From Hysterium pulicare CBS 123377 (lineage: Eukaryota; Ascomycota; Dothideomycetes; Hysteriales; Hysteriaceae), in the NCBI GenBank assembly GCA_000467715.1, contig AJFK01000162.1:24901-88900 (forward strand): a stretch of DNA of 64,000 bases, written 5' to 3'. Every line of letters begins with the position of its first letter. The first letter of the stretch is position 1. The position numbers were made by a program, and so were the translations under genes. Of this stretch, positions 22,381 to 35,958 are shown piece by piece. Under the pieces are notes generated by a model that saw nothing but the letters and a program-made list of their open reading frames with translations, made no database searches and was not told the DNA's origin.

Positions 22381-25300
22381 CTAACTAGACCCCAAAATCC
22401 TCTCATAAGCATCCTCAACCTCCTTCGCAACCTCCAAAAGCGTCACAATAACAATCTGATGCGTAACATTCGGCAACCGATCCCTATGCAACCCAATCCA
22501 TTCCAACGGCGGCGTTGCCTCACCCATATCTCTTAACTGCGGCGTTTCAATCAGCGGCGGCTCCATAGCCGTATACTCGTATTTGCTTTGCGGGACATTG
22601 ACCACCGCGGTAATTTTCTCTCCTTCAGGAGGAGAAGGCTGATCGGAGGAAGTCCCGGGACGAGAGGAATCACCGCCAGAGGAGGAGGATGTAGTAGGGG
22701 AGGTAGAGGATTTTTGTTCGGCGGTTGTGATTTTGACGGCGGATTCGGGGAGGGGTTTTCCGAGACGGGAGGCGAGGGAGCGGCAGTGGTTCGACCACAT
22801 TGTGCGGATGAAGGAGATGCGGGAGTAGTTCCAGCCCACGTCTACTTTACCTTCCAAGAAGCTCTTGAAGATGTAGTCGATGTGGTTTGAGTCTGGTTGC
22901 TGCCATGTCTGCATTGTTGCGATGACTTTTGGGACGCGGAGAATGGTGCCGCCTCGCGCTGAACGAGCGTTTGTTACTACGTCGTCGACCGTGAGGTCGC
23001 CTACGGTTTTGGGTCTTTTGGGTTGGGATATGGATGCTAGGGCGACGGAGAGTTGGCCGAGTGTCATGCCGAGTCCTGAATGGATCTTCCCTTCCTCGAG
23101 TGCGACGGCGAAACGGGCTTGAGCGTCAGATGCCTCAAGCATAAAAATTTGATTGTCAGCGAAGGTCGATGGGAACGCGCCAATGTTGATAGATCGCAGC
23201 GTTACGACTACGTCTGTGTGGAGTGAGATGGGTGTTTTAGAGTCATCAGTGTTTGGCTTAGTGATGATATGGGACTGAGATGCAGTACGATAAGGAGTTA
23301 CTGTTGAGTTCCGGCGTAGAAACTTTTCGATGTCTTTAAGAGATTGAGCATATGCTTGTTGGTTTTCTTGGACAAGACGCTCCATGGCTTGGAATAACGC
23401 AAGACCTTGTGCCGCACTCGTAGCTGTACAGAAGACATGAACTTTATCTCCATCAAGGATGGCTACCAGGCGGTCGCGAGAGCCTCGAATTTGCTCCCGC
23501 ACGTTGTACATTAAGAAATCGAAGTTGGCGATATCCGCAATGACGAAGGCTTGGTAGTCAAACCCTGCTTTGACTCGAAGCTGCTGGAAGCCGAGAGACG
23601 CTTGGATGAGAGGTGTCTGCCGAATTCCAATGGTCTGAGATGGCCAGCTTATAGAGGTTCGTACTTTGACGCCCGCCAAGTCTACAAAACCACTGGTCCG
23701 ACCAGAGCTCACAATGCCAACCTTTTCAATTCCAATGCACAGGTTTTGCTCCCAGTCAGTACTCTTCCTTGATGACGCCCAAAGGTTGGTGATGGTGAGC
23801 GAGGTCTTTCCAATTGCTTGACCAAGATCAAGCTCTACGAACACATTGGCTACTGCAATATTTGCGTTCCAAGGAAAAGCAGTTGCTGCCGAGACTTGTT
23901 GATAGCGTTGGATCAGATATTCCTGCGGTTCTGTGCTAGTGGATGGCGCTGGGGTCTTTGAGGCCTGGCGAACTTCTGGAGGTATCCAAATCTCCCGGAA
24001 TAACAGAAAATCTTGCAGTTGACGAGCATTGATCTGAAGTCGCGTGGGGTCAACTTTGAGAATTGCTGAGATTCCACTGGTGCCACTCAAGTGTTTACTG
24101 TTCATCATCGAGAGAGTTATGGAATCAACATCGAATCCAAGAGTGGATTCTCGAGAATACACATGCTGCACTGATGCTTCTAACTTTTCGAAGGCTGCAG
24201 AAGCTGCAAAGAAGTGGCCATGCTCTTGGGACTTTACGCTGTTGACTGTGATATAAATATCCTCGATACGTGCAACGGCAGCGACCCTAGCGATCGGCTG
24301 ACAACTGAGGCTAAATTCTTGCTTGCAGATTCGAATGCCAAGATTAAGGCGTGTCCGCCCCAAAATAGCACTGGGGTCAGCAGTGATTAGATTTTCTTCA
24401 TCAAGTAGCTTGACGGAAGGCTTGGTAGGCGAGGTTTGTTCTGTATCTTCGGATTCATCGCTTTCCCTAACGACTTCCTTGACGCTGTCCGAGATGTCCA
24501 TTACTAGCGGGACGACCGACGGATATAAGGTATTGTTCGATGCGTCGACCTTCAGTTCAGCATTGATAGATGGATCTCGACCATCGTCCTTGTACTCAAT
24601 TCTCAAGGCTACACCCGGCGCTCGAAGTGAAGTGCTATTTGCGGAGCCATCATTCACGAATTGGCCATATCGACCTTTCTGCGGGAGACGGCTTCCTCTG
24701 GGACTCTGCGGGCTTTTATTTGTACCACTACTGTACTTGTTATCTTGCAGGTGTACGACAGCGCCTGCAAAATCGGCATCTATCAATAGCGAGGACAATC
24801 TTTTATTGCCGAAAGGATTTGCGCGCTGGGCACCGCTCGTTGTCGGAGTCATATTCCAAGTAGCAGAAGCCGCGCGAAATTTCTTTACTGCCAGAACGAT
24901 TGATTGCTCAATAACCTTGGCCGGCAAAATGAAGCGTGATTCGAGTCGAACATCGAGCGACTTCCCGGCAGCTTGGAAGGCCAGTTTGCGACTTTCTTTC
25001 GTCGAGCCGTAAGCAACATTAAAGACCACTTCTGGAAGGAGAGCCGAGTTCAGTGATCGCTCCGCTTTATCGGCGGATGTTGGGACCATTTGTAACTGCA
25101 TGTCTTCAATCATTAAACGAGCGGCATCATCCTTTCTAGTAGACAAATCAATTCGCCTAAAGGACAGCACAAGATCCTCAAGCTCTGTTCCAGGATACGG
25201 TGGAATTGCTGAGCTCCCTACTATCCAGCTGACTTGGATATTCAGTAACTCAAGCGAATATGATGATGTGAACAAGGCGCCGGAGCTAACGCTGTCTTGT

Positions 25301-28300
25301 TCACTTCCAGTGTCTCTTTTCTCGTTGGTTGAGTTCCGACTCTTCGCGTGACGAAGCCTTCGGAGGTATTTCTTCTCTTTTGACAAATCCAGGTCTCTAA
25401 TTTTATCTTGAAGATGGTTGAAGACATCAACGACCGCTGAGGCTGTATCAGCGAAAATATTCACCTCAAGCCCAGAGCTTTTGACTTTGTATACCCTCCG
25501 GGCTGGTACTGAGTCATCTTGCACAGTGGCGTGGAAACTCGCTCCAAAGGTTACATTCCCACATCGGCGAACATGATCTTTGTCCGACAAAGCCATCTCG
25601 ATGCTGATTTCCTGTAATCGTGCCGTAACTTCTGGAAGAGTCAAGACCGTATCATCCGTCGGAGATAGATTCGTGGCTTTGAGCTGCATGGAAGCCAATC
25701 TCAATGCTAGGGTTGCTGAAGTTGATCCAGGTAGTTCTCCAGGGGCACTGGCTAAGATGTTGAGCCCCGCAAAAGTCAAATGTACTTTGAAAACAACATT
25801 TCTGCTAGACTGTGCTTGAACAGCCGCTGGGGACTTTTCTGATTGGGGGAAGATTTCATGGAAATGCGTTTCAAGGATGTTTATATCATCTTGGACGGCA
25901 TGGAAGACTGTGGACATTTCAGGCTTGTTGATAGTACTTAGTAATCCTTGAATTTCGGATGCTTGGACGGTGATGGCGTCAACGAAACCCGATGCCATGA
26001 TAGTCGTCTGTTTGCTCGTTTGCATCAAATTGAGAGTCCCATTAACTGGAGGCAACTCTAATGTGGTGATGACATTGGCACCATCGATTGTGCTGCTATA
26101 CATCTTGTGTGTGTGCATATTGAGCTCATAGTCAACTTGTAGCGTAATTTCCGGACCAACGACAGGTGAGACTGAGATACGGCCAAATGATCCAGATATT
26201 GACCACATCAGTGGTTGGAGTAAGCCCACTTCAATGAGATACTCATCCATAAACAATGCGACAGTGATGTTTGGCAAATGACGGCCTGGCTCCTCATGTA
26301 CCGCTGTCTCCGGCTTGGTTGTGGGTTTGAAATTCACAGCTTGCTGATGGAAATATGCAACTTCATCACGCAGGACTGAATCCAGAACCTCGATGAAGCC
26401 CAATATATCTTCTTTGATTTCAACTGTAAGCATCCGGCTAGCACCTGCGATCTTTATCTCATCCGAGACCCTGCCAACTTCACTGGCATTCTGAGGATGA
26501 TAGTGCGAGAAGTAGACACTTGGTTGATCCAACTTCGATTTCAGCATGAGACGTGAGCGGGAAAGTAACTCTGTTGCAGCAGACTCGAGATGGAGTAGTA
26601 CAGTCGTTGTCGTGCCCTGGTCGGAATGCGATGGTTCAGAGCCAGCGAGCGAAAATCTTAATTGTCGACCAATGGACACGCTATGGATGTTGATGCAATC
26701 AAGATTGAAGCTTGCGTTGTCCGTCACATAGATTACTTGAAAGTCGTGGTGTTCTTTCTTCCCGATAGGACTATGGACATGCTGCACAAGCTCTTGAGAA
26801 GAATAGTCAGCCGTTGCAGGTAGTCCTGTCTCATCACTTCGAAACTTATCACCCTGGAGATCGTCACTCTGGAACATCTTGATGAGTGTCTCGATGAGCT
26901 CACAGACCTCCCAGTTGAGGCTCACAGCGGTGTCTTTCGCGTTGATTTGGACGATCGTAGAACGTATTGGGGCTTCAGCGTCCATGAGCATGAGGCCTGT
27001 CGGTTGGGGTGGAGGACGAATGGCCAGATTGACAGCCACTATGCTTAGCGATGCTTGACTTTGTTTTGGACCAGGGTCGATAATCAGCTTGATGCCAGCC
27101 AACTTGACACTGAGATAGATTGGGATGGGATGAGAAAGTTTCTCGATGCCAGCCATGGAGCCATAGAGTGTTCGCATGGCCAGACTCTTCTTGACATGAG
27201 CCAAATCCCAGGTACGCCATTCATCCCACATCGATATGACCTTTTGCTCTGCATCGCCAGGACATGAAAGCTGACGCTTAGCACAACTATGCTTAACTTT
27301 GGTCTTTTCATTGCCCGGCAAACACTGCCAAATGAAGCGGAACCGAGAGACAATCTTCCATGAATCATGAGTTCGGAGGTGGCCCTCGGAAGCACGCATA
27401 GCGTAGGATGGTCTCGTTAAGAAAGCTGGGTCCGGAAATTGGGCTTGAGATGTTGTAAGAATCCAGGCGAGGTATCGAAGGTGTTTTTGTTGCTCGATAC
27501 TGATATTTTCGAATGTTGCTGCAAGTTCTTGACCCAGCAGCGTAGTACGATGGATAAGAGAAGCAAGGTATTCAACCTTGCTGCTCGCAGTAGCAGTTTC
27601 AAACCCTCGGAAGGATAGATTGACGGACATTTCTCTATTCTTCAATATCCAGAGGAGTATATCCTTCACATCCACTTGAATGGCAACGTCATCATTGGGC
27701 GTATTCTGAGATCTCTCCTTAATGGACAGGGTAAGTGATCTCAAAGTAGTATGGAGGGAGATTGTGTCTTTATCCGCCCGTTGTCCAGGATAGTCTTTTT
27801 TCCGTGCTACGACTTTCAGCCTATCCAGTATGAGGTCGTACTGATCTTTTTCGAACTGTGTCTCTTCACCAGAATGCTTTGTGAATTCATTCACAAAGCG
27901 GACATAAGTAAACGGAACGCAAATGCTGAGTTCATTCGATTTGCCTTTCCCTGCTCGACGTTTCTGGTGGTCCAAAATTTTGGTCATTACGCCAATATGA
28001 AAGCCATCCAGTATATCTTCTGGGCGATGAGGGTTAATATGATCCACTAGGTTTGCGGCCGACCTAATTGCCTGAGGTGTACAATGGACCCGGATTCCAT
28101 TCTCAGCGTTCACTAGGAAGCTGGTGTGAGCAAAATCCTCATTGAGATGCTTGGTCGAGATGTCATTGAATTCAGGAAGATCCTCGTCAGAATCTGCCAA
28201 TGCAGACACGGCAGGCAGCACGGGTACATCGGATAGATCGGGTTCGATCGGATTCAAAGGAAAATATGGCGTTGCTAGAGGACTTGACAACGCAAAAGAT

Positions 28301-31300
28301 GAAGGAGGTAAACCTCGCTTTCCTATTTCCTCTTCACTAGGAAGTACATAAGGGTAATCAAGACTCTTTGTGCGGGATAACGATCGTGCTAGCAATGTTC
28401 TGCTCTGAGAAAATTCGACTGAGTTCCCATGAGCTTGAGGCTGATGGATATTGCGAATGCTTTGAGACAGAGAATTAAGAGAGGACGATCGTAAAGGCGC
28501 TGGTCGCAGTGTACGGCCTCTATTGAATGACTGTTTCGAGGAGTAGCTCGATGATGTAAATGAGCTTTCATCGGAAATATGCTGAAAAATTGATATTGGG
28601 GGGGGTAATGGTGGGAACTGCATTGCTGGGGGTTGGATATTATGTTGAGACTTGGCTGTGTGTGGTGGAATGGGTGACGACCTCTCTTCGACAATGAAAT
28701 ACGGTGTACGATTCGTTCGTTGGTCTTCTACTCGCATGTGAGATTGTTGCTTTTCGCGCTCGAGGGAGAAGTCAAGCTTCTTTTTAAGCACCGTCAGAGA
28801 GAGGGTAGTCTGAATGAACGCGTGTGTATTGACAAGATGTTTCTCTCCGGCACGAGTTCGATGGCGAGATGCCGATCTTGCATCTACGCAACCGACTGTG
28901 AGGTCAGGCACTAAAATTTTGAGGCGCTGAGAGAAAGCGTTGCCAGCCAGGTCGTTAAAATTGACCGTGACAGGACCAGTATGTACTAGAAGAGCTTCTT
29001 CTGCAACATGTATCCACACATGAACTGTGTCTGTCTTGAGCCGTAGAAACGTCGAGTCATGGATGATCAAGGGCGGTACTGGCAAGGCGTTTTCATCGTC
29101 ATCCAGTGTGAAAGCAAAGCAGCGTGCTGCGCCTGCCGCCCTTTTGAGAAAGTCAGACGAGCACTCCCCAGATACTTTGCCGACATCAAAGTCCCAGTTG
29201 CAGACGTAAGTAGGTTCCGTAGGAGGAAGGCCAAAAAGTCGATGGCCGAAAATATCAATAGACTCAATGAAGACCTCTGTTCGGCTGCTGGAGTCAACGT
29301 GCACACCTGGGCTCAAGGCTGTACCGCCAAGTGACAAGCTGAGAGGGCTGAAATTGACCATAAGATCCATGTAGTAGTTGGTAAACCTTAAGTCTGCCGA
29401 AGCGTAGGGCAGGTCGACCCGAATACTGCTCTCTGCAGAGTACAGATTTGCGGGGACGAGAATGGTGACTTCCTCTGCCGTGATACAAAGAACGACATCA
29501 AGATCATTCGACTTCTTCACATGCTGGCCTAGGGGTGTAGTTCCGTCTACGGCTAGATTTTGACTTGGAAGACCCTGGAATTCTTCAAGAGTCTTGAAGT
29601 GCATATCTTCGCCGAAGTAGTTGTCCTTGATCTTCATAAAGTGACGGATAAGAAAGCCATACAGCTCTAATGAGAGCTTTGTCCCATTGATCTCGAGATA
29701 CAATCGGTCAGTATTCATGGAAGAAGTTTCGGTCAAGTAGGTATGACTGCCTTTGACGCTTACGCCCCCTAATCGCGCAACATTGTTGGAACGAACAAAG
29801 GTATTCAAGGTATTCTTTGAAGGCATGCATAATTCAAGCCCCAAATCCTCGCCATGAACGTCGAAAGGTATCTCGTTCTGGAGGGGCCTGTATTGATCTA
29901 GGGGTATCTTCAATTCCGCATGAAGATGCTGGCCGTAGAGGATGATGAAGTTATTGTCATCCAACTCAGATGGATTATTAACAATATTTGACTCATTGGT
30001 ATTAAGATAGAGCTTGAACTTGTGAAAGTCTACGTTCAAAGAATATTGAAATGGGACAAAAGTGAAGTAATTTGGTGGTGGTCCAGAGCTCCAGTCCGCA
30101 ACAAGATCTGTGAGTAGGAATAAATGGTCACGCAACAAGAATAATTCCAAATCCTGACAAGATATGTTGAAGGTCCACTTCCGTAGGCTGTTCCAGCTAA
30201 GTGGGTTGGAGAGATCGCAATCGAGAGTTAGAGGACCGGATCGCCACAGTAAGCCGTGGTTGACGCTGGAGAATATTTCAGCGCCGCGGAGATCGACATC
30301 CAATTTGTTATGAAAGCCGTTTTGCGAGGCAACCATATCCATTATGTAGTTGACCGAAGAATTGGAGGCAACTTTGATATCAAGCCACGCAAATGGTCGA
30401 ACATTGGCTCCTGAAGTACTATTGTCGCGTTGTTTGCCTCTTATTGGCTTTCGCTTGCCTCGTCCTCTTCCTTTTCCTTTCTCTGATTCCTTCTTCCCGT
30501 GGCCTACCACGGCATGCGCTTTGCCCTTCCATTTCCAGTCTTTCGAGGACTCTCGCATAGGGATACGTAGCACAGTATCATCCTCAATACTCAGGTAGAG
30601 TTTGAATATTGACAACACTCGAAGCTCGCCGGTCGAAAGAGAAGAAGCTGGGTGAGCATCGACGTGAGCGCTAGGGAAGAAGAAGTTCTGAAAAATCACT
30701 CGGTGTCGATCCGTCCAAGGACCATAGTTAATCGTACCTCCGTAGACCTGAATGTCCATCCCATATTCAGGAGGTATGCCACCATTGATGTCCCCTTTAT
30801 GCGCAGGATGGAAGTCTACACTCTGATCCAACTCTGATGGTATCGGTCCAGGGACGTCCCAGTAGAAGCTCACATTGATACATGGACAATCAGCGATCAA
30901 CGACGTTTTTGCGTATTCAATCGCATCCCATTCATCGTGACCGTCTTCCTGGCTTTCGTCCAGGTAACGCATCAGCCCTTTCCACCGATCTTGGCCGGGT
31001 ATATCCGTTTGAGGCAGGAAACTTTTCTCGCCTTTACCATCTTTACCGCCGCTCGCTTTCGAGTGAGCAGTAATTGAGTCGGTCGATTTAGAGAATAAAG
31101 TTGATAGGCCGAGAAGACCACTCCAAGGCTTCCGCCTTTTCTGGGGATGAATGTGTTTCCCATCCTGAACTTCGTCCAGCCCATCTCCTTCGGCCTCTTT
31201 CTTCAACCGCGCCGCCGAATCAAGCTGGAGCGATTTGAAATCCTCGTTCGGTTTCATATGAACAACGGGATGTGTGAATTGGAAGTTGAAAAGCTGTTGA

Positions 31301-32323
31301 TACGAATCCAATGGTCCACATGGAGCAGCGTCGAACTCCCCGCTGGCCTTCTCAAACTGCGCCGTTATTACAGCGCGAGTGTTTTCGTTACCAACAACGA
31401 TCGCGCCTTTATTACAATCAACATGTATCGGCAATAGTCGCAAGAAAGCAGGCGGTTCTGCTGGCTTTGAACCTCGAATAGGAAGTTGCTCGCTCTCGAC
31501 ATTTTCGAGCTTGTCCAGTCCGCTGCTTCCAGTGGTTCGAGACTTTCTTAATCGATTATGCTGCTTGTCACGATTGTCATCAGTAGAGAACCTTATCGAA
31601 CTGGTCCGAACGCTTTCCGGCCCCTGATGCTCTGGCTTAGTTTCTTCCTTATGATCGTTGTCGTCGCTTTTGCGGAGCATAGCTTCGATAATGCCATCGT
31701 ATGCAGGGCTTCGGTTATACAAGAATGCTTCGACGCCAGAAACTTTGATAGAGATTCTGCATGGCAGGGTTTTCTTATTTTCAATGCCACCCTTTTCGGC
31801 CCTGTCTAAGCTTCTGTTTCCACTTCTCTGAGGACTTCCCTCGCTGCTTGGTGTAGTCGCGCCATCCGATTGGGGCGGCTTACTCGAATACAACTCCGCA
31901 TCCTTGACTTTGCGAATCCAGTATTGCCAGGTAATGTATCCACCGTGAATGAATATTGTCTCGTTGTGGCCATGGTACCGAATGTCTTTGAAAAAGATGC
32001 GGCCTCCCAAGAGCGATATTTGTAGGGCTTGTATGTCGATATAGGCGTGAAACGTGTGCCAGGTGTAGGCCCTGATCCCGTACGAGACCAAGGTCGCGAA
32101 GAGGCGGTTGAAGTAAAACAGGAAGAAGACGGTCCTAGAGATAGTTAGGCTTCGACAAATGCAGTTGTACTTTGAGGAACTTACAGGATACCGCAAACTA
32201 GCAATTCAACCAGGAAGACCCTGAACGAGCGTCAGTAAGAATGAAAAGAGACGGCAAGGAAGCGACAAACCAGTTGAAGCCGGATTCCGGGTTCAGAGGC
32301 TCGGAAGAAATTCCTCCAGCCAT
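22381..32323 (-). CDS. csf1: Csf1, bridge-like lipid transfer protein
   Basis: Three exons (32323-32271, 32220-32185, 32134-22381) join to 3280 residues; the last exon alone is 9754 bases. Csf1 is the fungal BLTP1/KIAA1109/Tweek orthologue, a rod-like protein anchored in the ER that moves phospholipid between membranes; in yeast it is linked to GPI-anchor synthesis and to growth in the cold. The N-terminus has one membrane span (VFLVELLVCGILTVFFLFYF) followed at once by the highly conserved NRLFATLVSYGIRAYTWH and LLGGRIFFKDIRYHG. The C-terminus reads PPLEWIGLHRDRLPNVTHQ and ends near ILGSS, as in other ascomycetes. The two tiny first exons had to be added to supply the start and the span. A Lys/Arg/Gly-rich stretch lies near residue 560. 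Many antisense open frames in this gene are shadows. Confidence 0.96.
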
Positions 32324-32748
32324 GTAGGCTATAGATTGATGCTAGCAGCCAGGCGAGGGTCATGGTGCTTCAAAGACGAAGCTCGAAGTGATACGCATCA
32401 CATGAGTACGATTTGGCGAACATGTAGCGTTGAAGGTCGAAGAGGCAGCAAATGGGTTCACGCTTTGTTGGTGGTGGTTTCCGCTGCTGCGTGACGCGCA
32501 TCACGTCGTGGTCTGCCACCGCCCTTAAGTAGCGTCAAAGCTCCGATGGATCTTCACCAAGCTTTGATATCATGCTCGTCTGCCTACTACTACCACATAT
32601 CTGCACAGCAAATGACACAGAGAGAAACAGCCCTTTAAAAGTTCTGATCTTTCTTCTCCTACCATGCTCTGCTTGTCGTAGCACTGCACTGTGATTTTTG
32701 GGGCATTTTCGTCCTTCCTCTTCACGACGTCACACGCCCTCCAACAAT
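32324..32748. promoter_or_regulatory. divergent promoter between csf1 and the TMEM184 gene
   Basis: The two start codons face away from each other across 425 bases, so both promoters must lie here unless the leaders are very short. GACGTCA at 32726-32732 is a CRE-like site (its complement reads TGACGTC), and a near-palindrome, GTGACGCGCATCAC, lies at about 32492-32505 with a further TCACGTCGTG overlapping its end. A role for bZIP factors is inference. Confidence 0.6.
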
Positions 32749-35048
32749 ATGGCGGCCTCAACTAAAAACTCAGGTGGCACTGGAGATCGTTTTGTCCGCG
32801 CTGTTACCATTACCACAGGTATTGCGGCGCTTGCTGCAGTTATCATTACATTTGTGTACGTGCCTTTCGAACTTTAACTCCTCCGCTGCCTGGCTTATCG
32901 TACTGACATCTAAACGCAGGTCCGTATGGCTACAGACGTAAGCAATATAGCCGCTCAGTCCGTCACCGAGGTCCTGATTAACTCCATCCAGGAAAAACTA
33001 TCGAAAGCCCTTGTTACAAAGATATGTGGTGCGGATATTGCTCATGTGAGTTGAGGAGGTCCGCTACGGGGACACGGCTTATAATGACCTAGGGTGCCTA
33101 TTTTCTGTGCCGCTTCATGGGCAAGTGTAATATCGTTGAAGGTTGCATTCTGGATTGAACCGATCCGAGACGTGTATGAGGTAGGCCTGCTTGACTCCCC
33201 GCAAACGAGGGGCATTTTTATAACGCGCACGAACAGGCCTTTACAATCTATACATTCTTCCAATTGTTGATAAACTTCATTGGGGGCGAACGATCTTTGA
33301 TCGTTTTGATGCATGGACGTCCTCCAGTCTCACATCTCTGGCCTTTAAATCACTGCCTTCCGAAAGTCGACATATCCGATCCTCACACCTTTCTTGCCAT
33401 AAAGCGTGGCATTCTACAATATACTTGGATAAACCCGACTTTAGCTGTTGCATCTATTGTCATGAAGGCTACCGGGACCTTTCAAGAGGGTTATATAGGC
33501 CTGACTTCCGGTTATCTCTGGAGTGGTATTATTTACAACATCAGTATCACCGTCTGCCTCTATGCACTCGCCATGTTTTGGGTCTGCATGACGCACGACC
33601 TGCAGCCTTTTCGACCCATGCCCAAATTTCTCTGCATCAAAGGAATCATCTTCGCTTCCTATTGGCAAGGTTTCTTCTTGTCGATCCTCGTTTGGCTGGG
33701 TGCTATTCCAGGTGATGTTCCCGGCTACTCCCCGAAAAATCTTGCGGCTGCCATACAAGACGCCCTCATCTGTTTCGAAATGCCTCTTTTTGCGGTAGCG
33801 CATTGGTATGCTTTCTCGTGGCATGATTACGCCGACGAAACGATTTCGGCCGCTCGGATGCCGGTGAAATTTGCTTTGCGTGATGCATTTGGCCCTCGTG
33901 ATTTAATCGAGGACACAAAAGAAACATTTGGAGGAGGCCAGTATGAGTATCGGCAGTTCGATGCCCAGGACAATGTCTTGGCTCATGAAGAGTCGTCATC
34001 TAGGACAGCACGGATGTCGGAAGGCATGAGATACGAAAGAGGAGGCAAGGGAAAGTATTGGATACCCAAACCTGGTCACGAGCATGAGCCGTTGTTGGCA
34101 AAAGTAACAACCAGCCGGGCGAGGACAATGAGTCCAGGGGCAAATCGTGCTCTTGACGGAGCCAGCTATGGAACCACTTCAAATGACGAAGATCCAGCTT
34201 TGAATCCAGAGGATGAAGAACTCTTCGACAGTGCAAGGGCTTTAGAGTTTGGCGATTGGAACGTAAGTATAGTTTCTATGCTTGGAATGAATTCAATTAT
34301 CTCACACAACACAGTATCCGGTCATCACCGCTCATACAGCAACTCGAGAGAGTCGACTCTACTCGACCCCTACTATATTGACAGCAAGTGCAAACCGAAA
34401 TTTATTACAGCCCACCAAAGAGAATAAGCAGAGACGCAAAAGCCGAATAAGGGAAATCCAGGATTCGGTAGACAAGGGAAAGCATCGAAGTGACTCCAGT
34501 GATAGGGAGGAGGAGGCATCAAGCTCGAAGACTCGAATACCTATCATTGGCAACCTACTACGTAAAGATTCTTCGTCATCCAGCTCGGCCAAGTCGGATA
34601 AAAGTCAACTGGTGGACTTGGTGGTTGAAGATCACGATGCAGAGGATGTCGAGCGGGTGCGGGCCCGCAAAGAAGGGGGAGCTGGTTGGAATGAGACTGA
34701 AACCAAGCATTTCGTGTAAGTAGCCATTCCGAGGGCTCTGCTGCAGCAATTTCTAACATTCGATACAGGCATGCCTATCCTCAGGACGGACAAGAAGAGG
34801 AGGTTCGCGAAGGATTTAACCCAGACGAGCCACAGCCACATAATCCCGAGCAAGCCCACAATCTAGACGATCCGTTCACAGTTGGCGATGGTGAAGAGGA
34901 AGGAAACAAGGACCGCGCCCCACCTGTATCAGAAGAGGCGGAGCGTTGGGAGACGAGGGACTATAATGATGAAGACGACCCCAAGAGTCCGCAGTATGGA
35001 AGCTTTCGCGAAGAGCGAAATGCTTGGGGTTCTGGGGATGATGGATGA
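32749..35048 (+). CDS. TMEM184/DUF300 (organic solute transporter Ost-alpha type) membrane protein
   Basis: Seven exons (32749-32855, 32920-32937, 32992-33045, 33093-33180, 33237-34262, 34315-34715, 34769-35048) join exactly to 657 residues; the second exon is only 18 bases. The protein has seven predicted spans within the first 300 residues and the family signatures: VWLQTKNYRKPLLQRYVVRI, EPIRDVYEAFTIYTFFQLL, the GRPPVSHLWPLNH block, ISDPHTFLAIKRGILQY, IMKATGTFQEGYIGL and FASYWQGFFLS. In animals and plants the family is tied to solute transport and vacuolar or endosomal traffic; in fungi it is little studied. The C-terminal half is hydrophilic, rich in Ser, Asp and Glu, with LLQPTKENKQ and a DYNDEDDPKSPQYGSF tail, and is probably cytosolic. 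It diverges from csf1. Confidence 0.94.
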
Positions 35049-35958
35049 AGCAGAAACAAAGTATCAAGTCGGAGGATTTTATTTGCTATTCACGATGAAA
35101 CCAGTGGCGTCAGCAGTGTTTGCATGGGCCGCGTTCAAGGTGCTGAGCAGGCGTTTTGAAACTTCGTTGCACAGCTTTATACCCTGCTGCTGGGACCATC
35201 CATTAGAAAGCAGGCCTGGTTCGGTTTAAAGCAATCATGTAACTCGACGCTAAAACATTCCCAAGATTATTCCCAAGATTGCGGGAGTAAGAGCTAAATG
35301 TCAAAGTGCGATGGCGAGCAATCAAGACGCAGGAACGCTGGTTTTCTGTATGGGTGCGTTGTCTCCCATTTTAATCACGGCTTCAGCCTCGAGCGCTTTG
35401 GACAGATTGACTTGCTCTGAGTGCTCGCCAGGTTCGCTGCATTTCAATCTAACCGCCAGCAATGCAGCCAGGGCACCCGCACCAACGCCCAATCACGCCG
35501 CCCCTCCACCACCCAGTCTCCCTCCAGCGCAATCCACCCCAACACCAAAGGAGCATTGACAGGCGCGCAGTACTCTGGCAGCAAGACCATGGCCGCTGTG
35601 ATTGGCATCCTCCCATCAACCACGTCAACCCCATGATATGCCACTCTGGAAGAATCATTGGGCGCGTGCGGAAATGCTACAGCTGGCCGTTCCCCACCTG
35701 CTGCAGCATTATACCCATGGTTCGCACCCGCATCTCTCTGCTTCTTGTTCCTGGATGGCTCTCTTCCAATCCCGCCCTGCTCCTCGCTCTTTTCCCCGTT
35801 TCTCAAAGACTTGACTTTCGCTCTTGAATGCTGGTGCTAGTCACAGCTTGCCTTTCTTTCGGCCTTTGTGTACATTCTCTCCTTCGTCAAACGCGTGCGC
35901 AAGTCTTGATAGATAGCTGGGAGATGTGCGCCTGATTTATTTTTTGTGAGAAGGAATC
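35049..35958. other. intergenic
   Basis: Only low-complexity frames rich in Pro and Ser (around 35,310-35,830) are seen. They lack introns or family motifs and are probably 3' and 5' untranslated sequence of the two plus-strand neighbours. Confidence 0.5.

Noticed and set aside
24323-25012. 229-codon plus-strand open frame inside csf1
   Set aside because: It lies fully antisense to a conserved long exon, and its translation has no motif; it is a shadow of the csf1 codon pattern.
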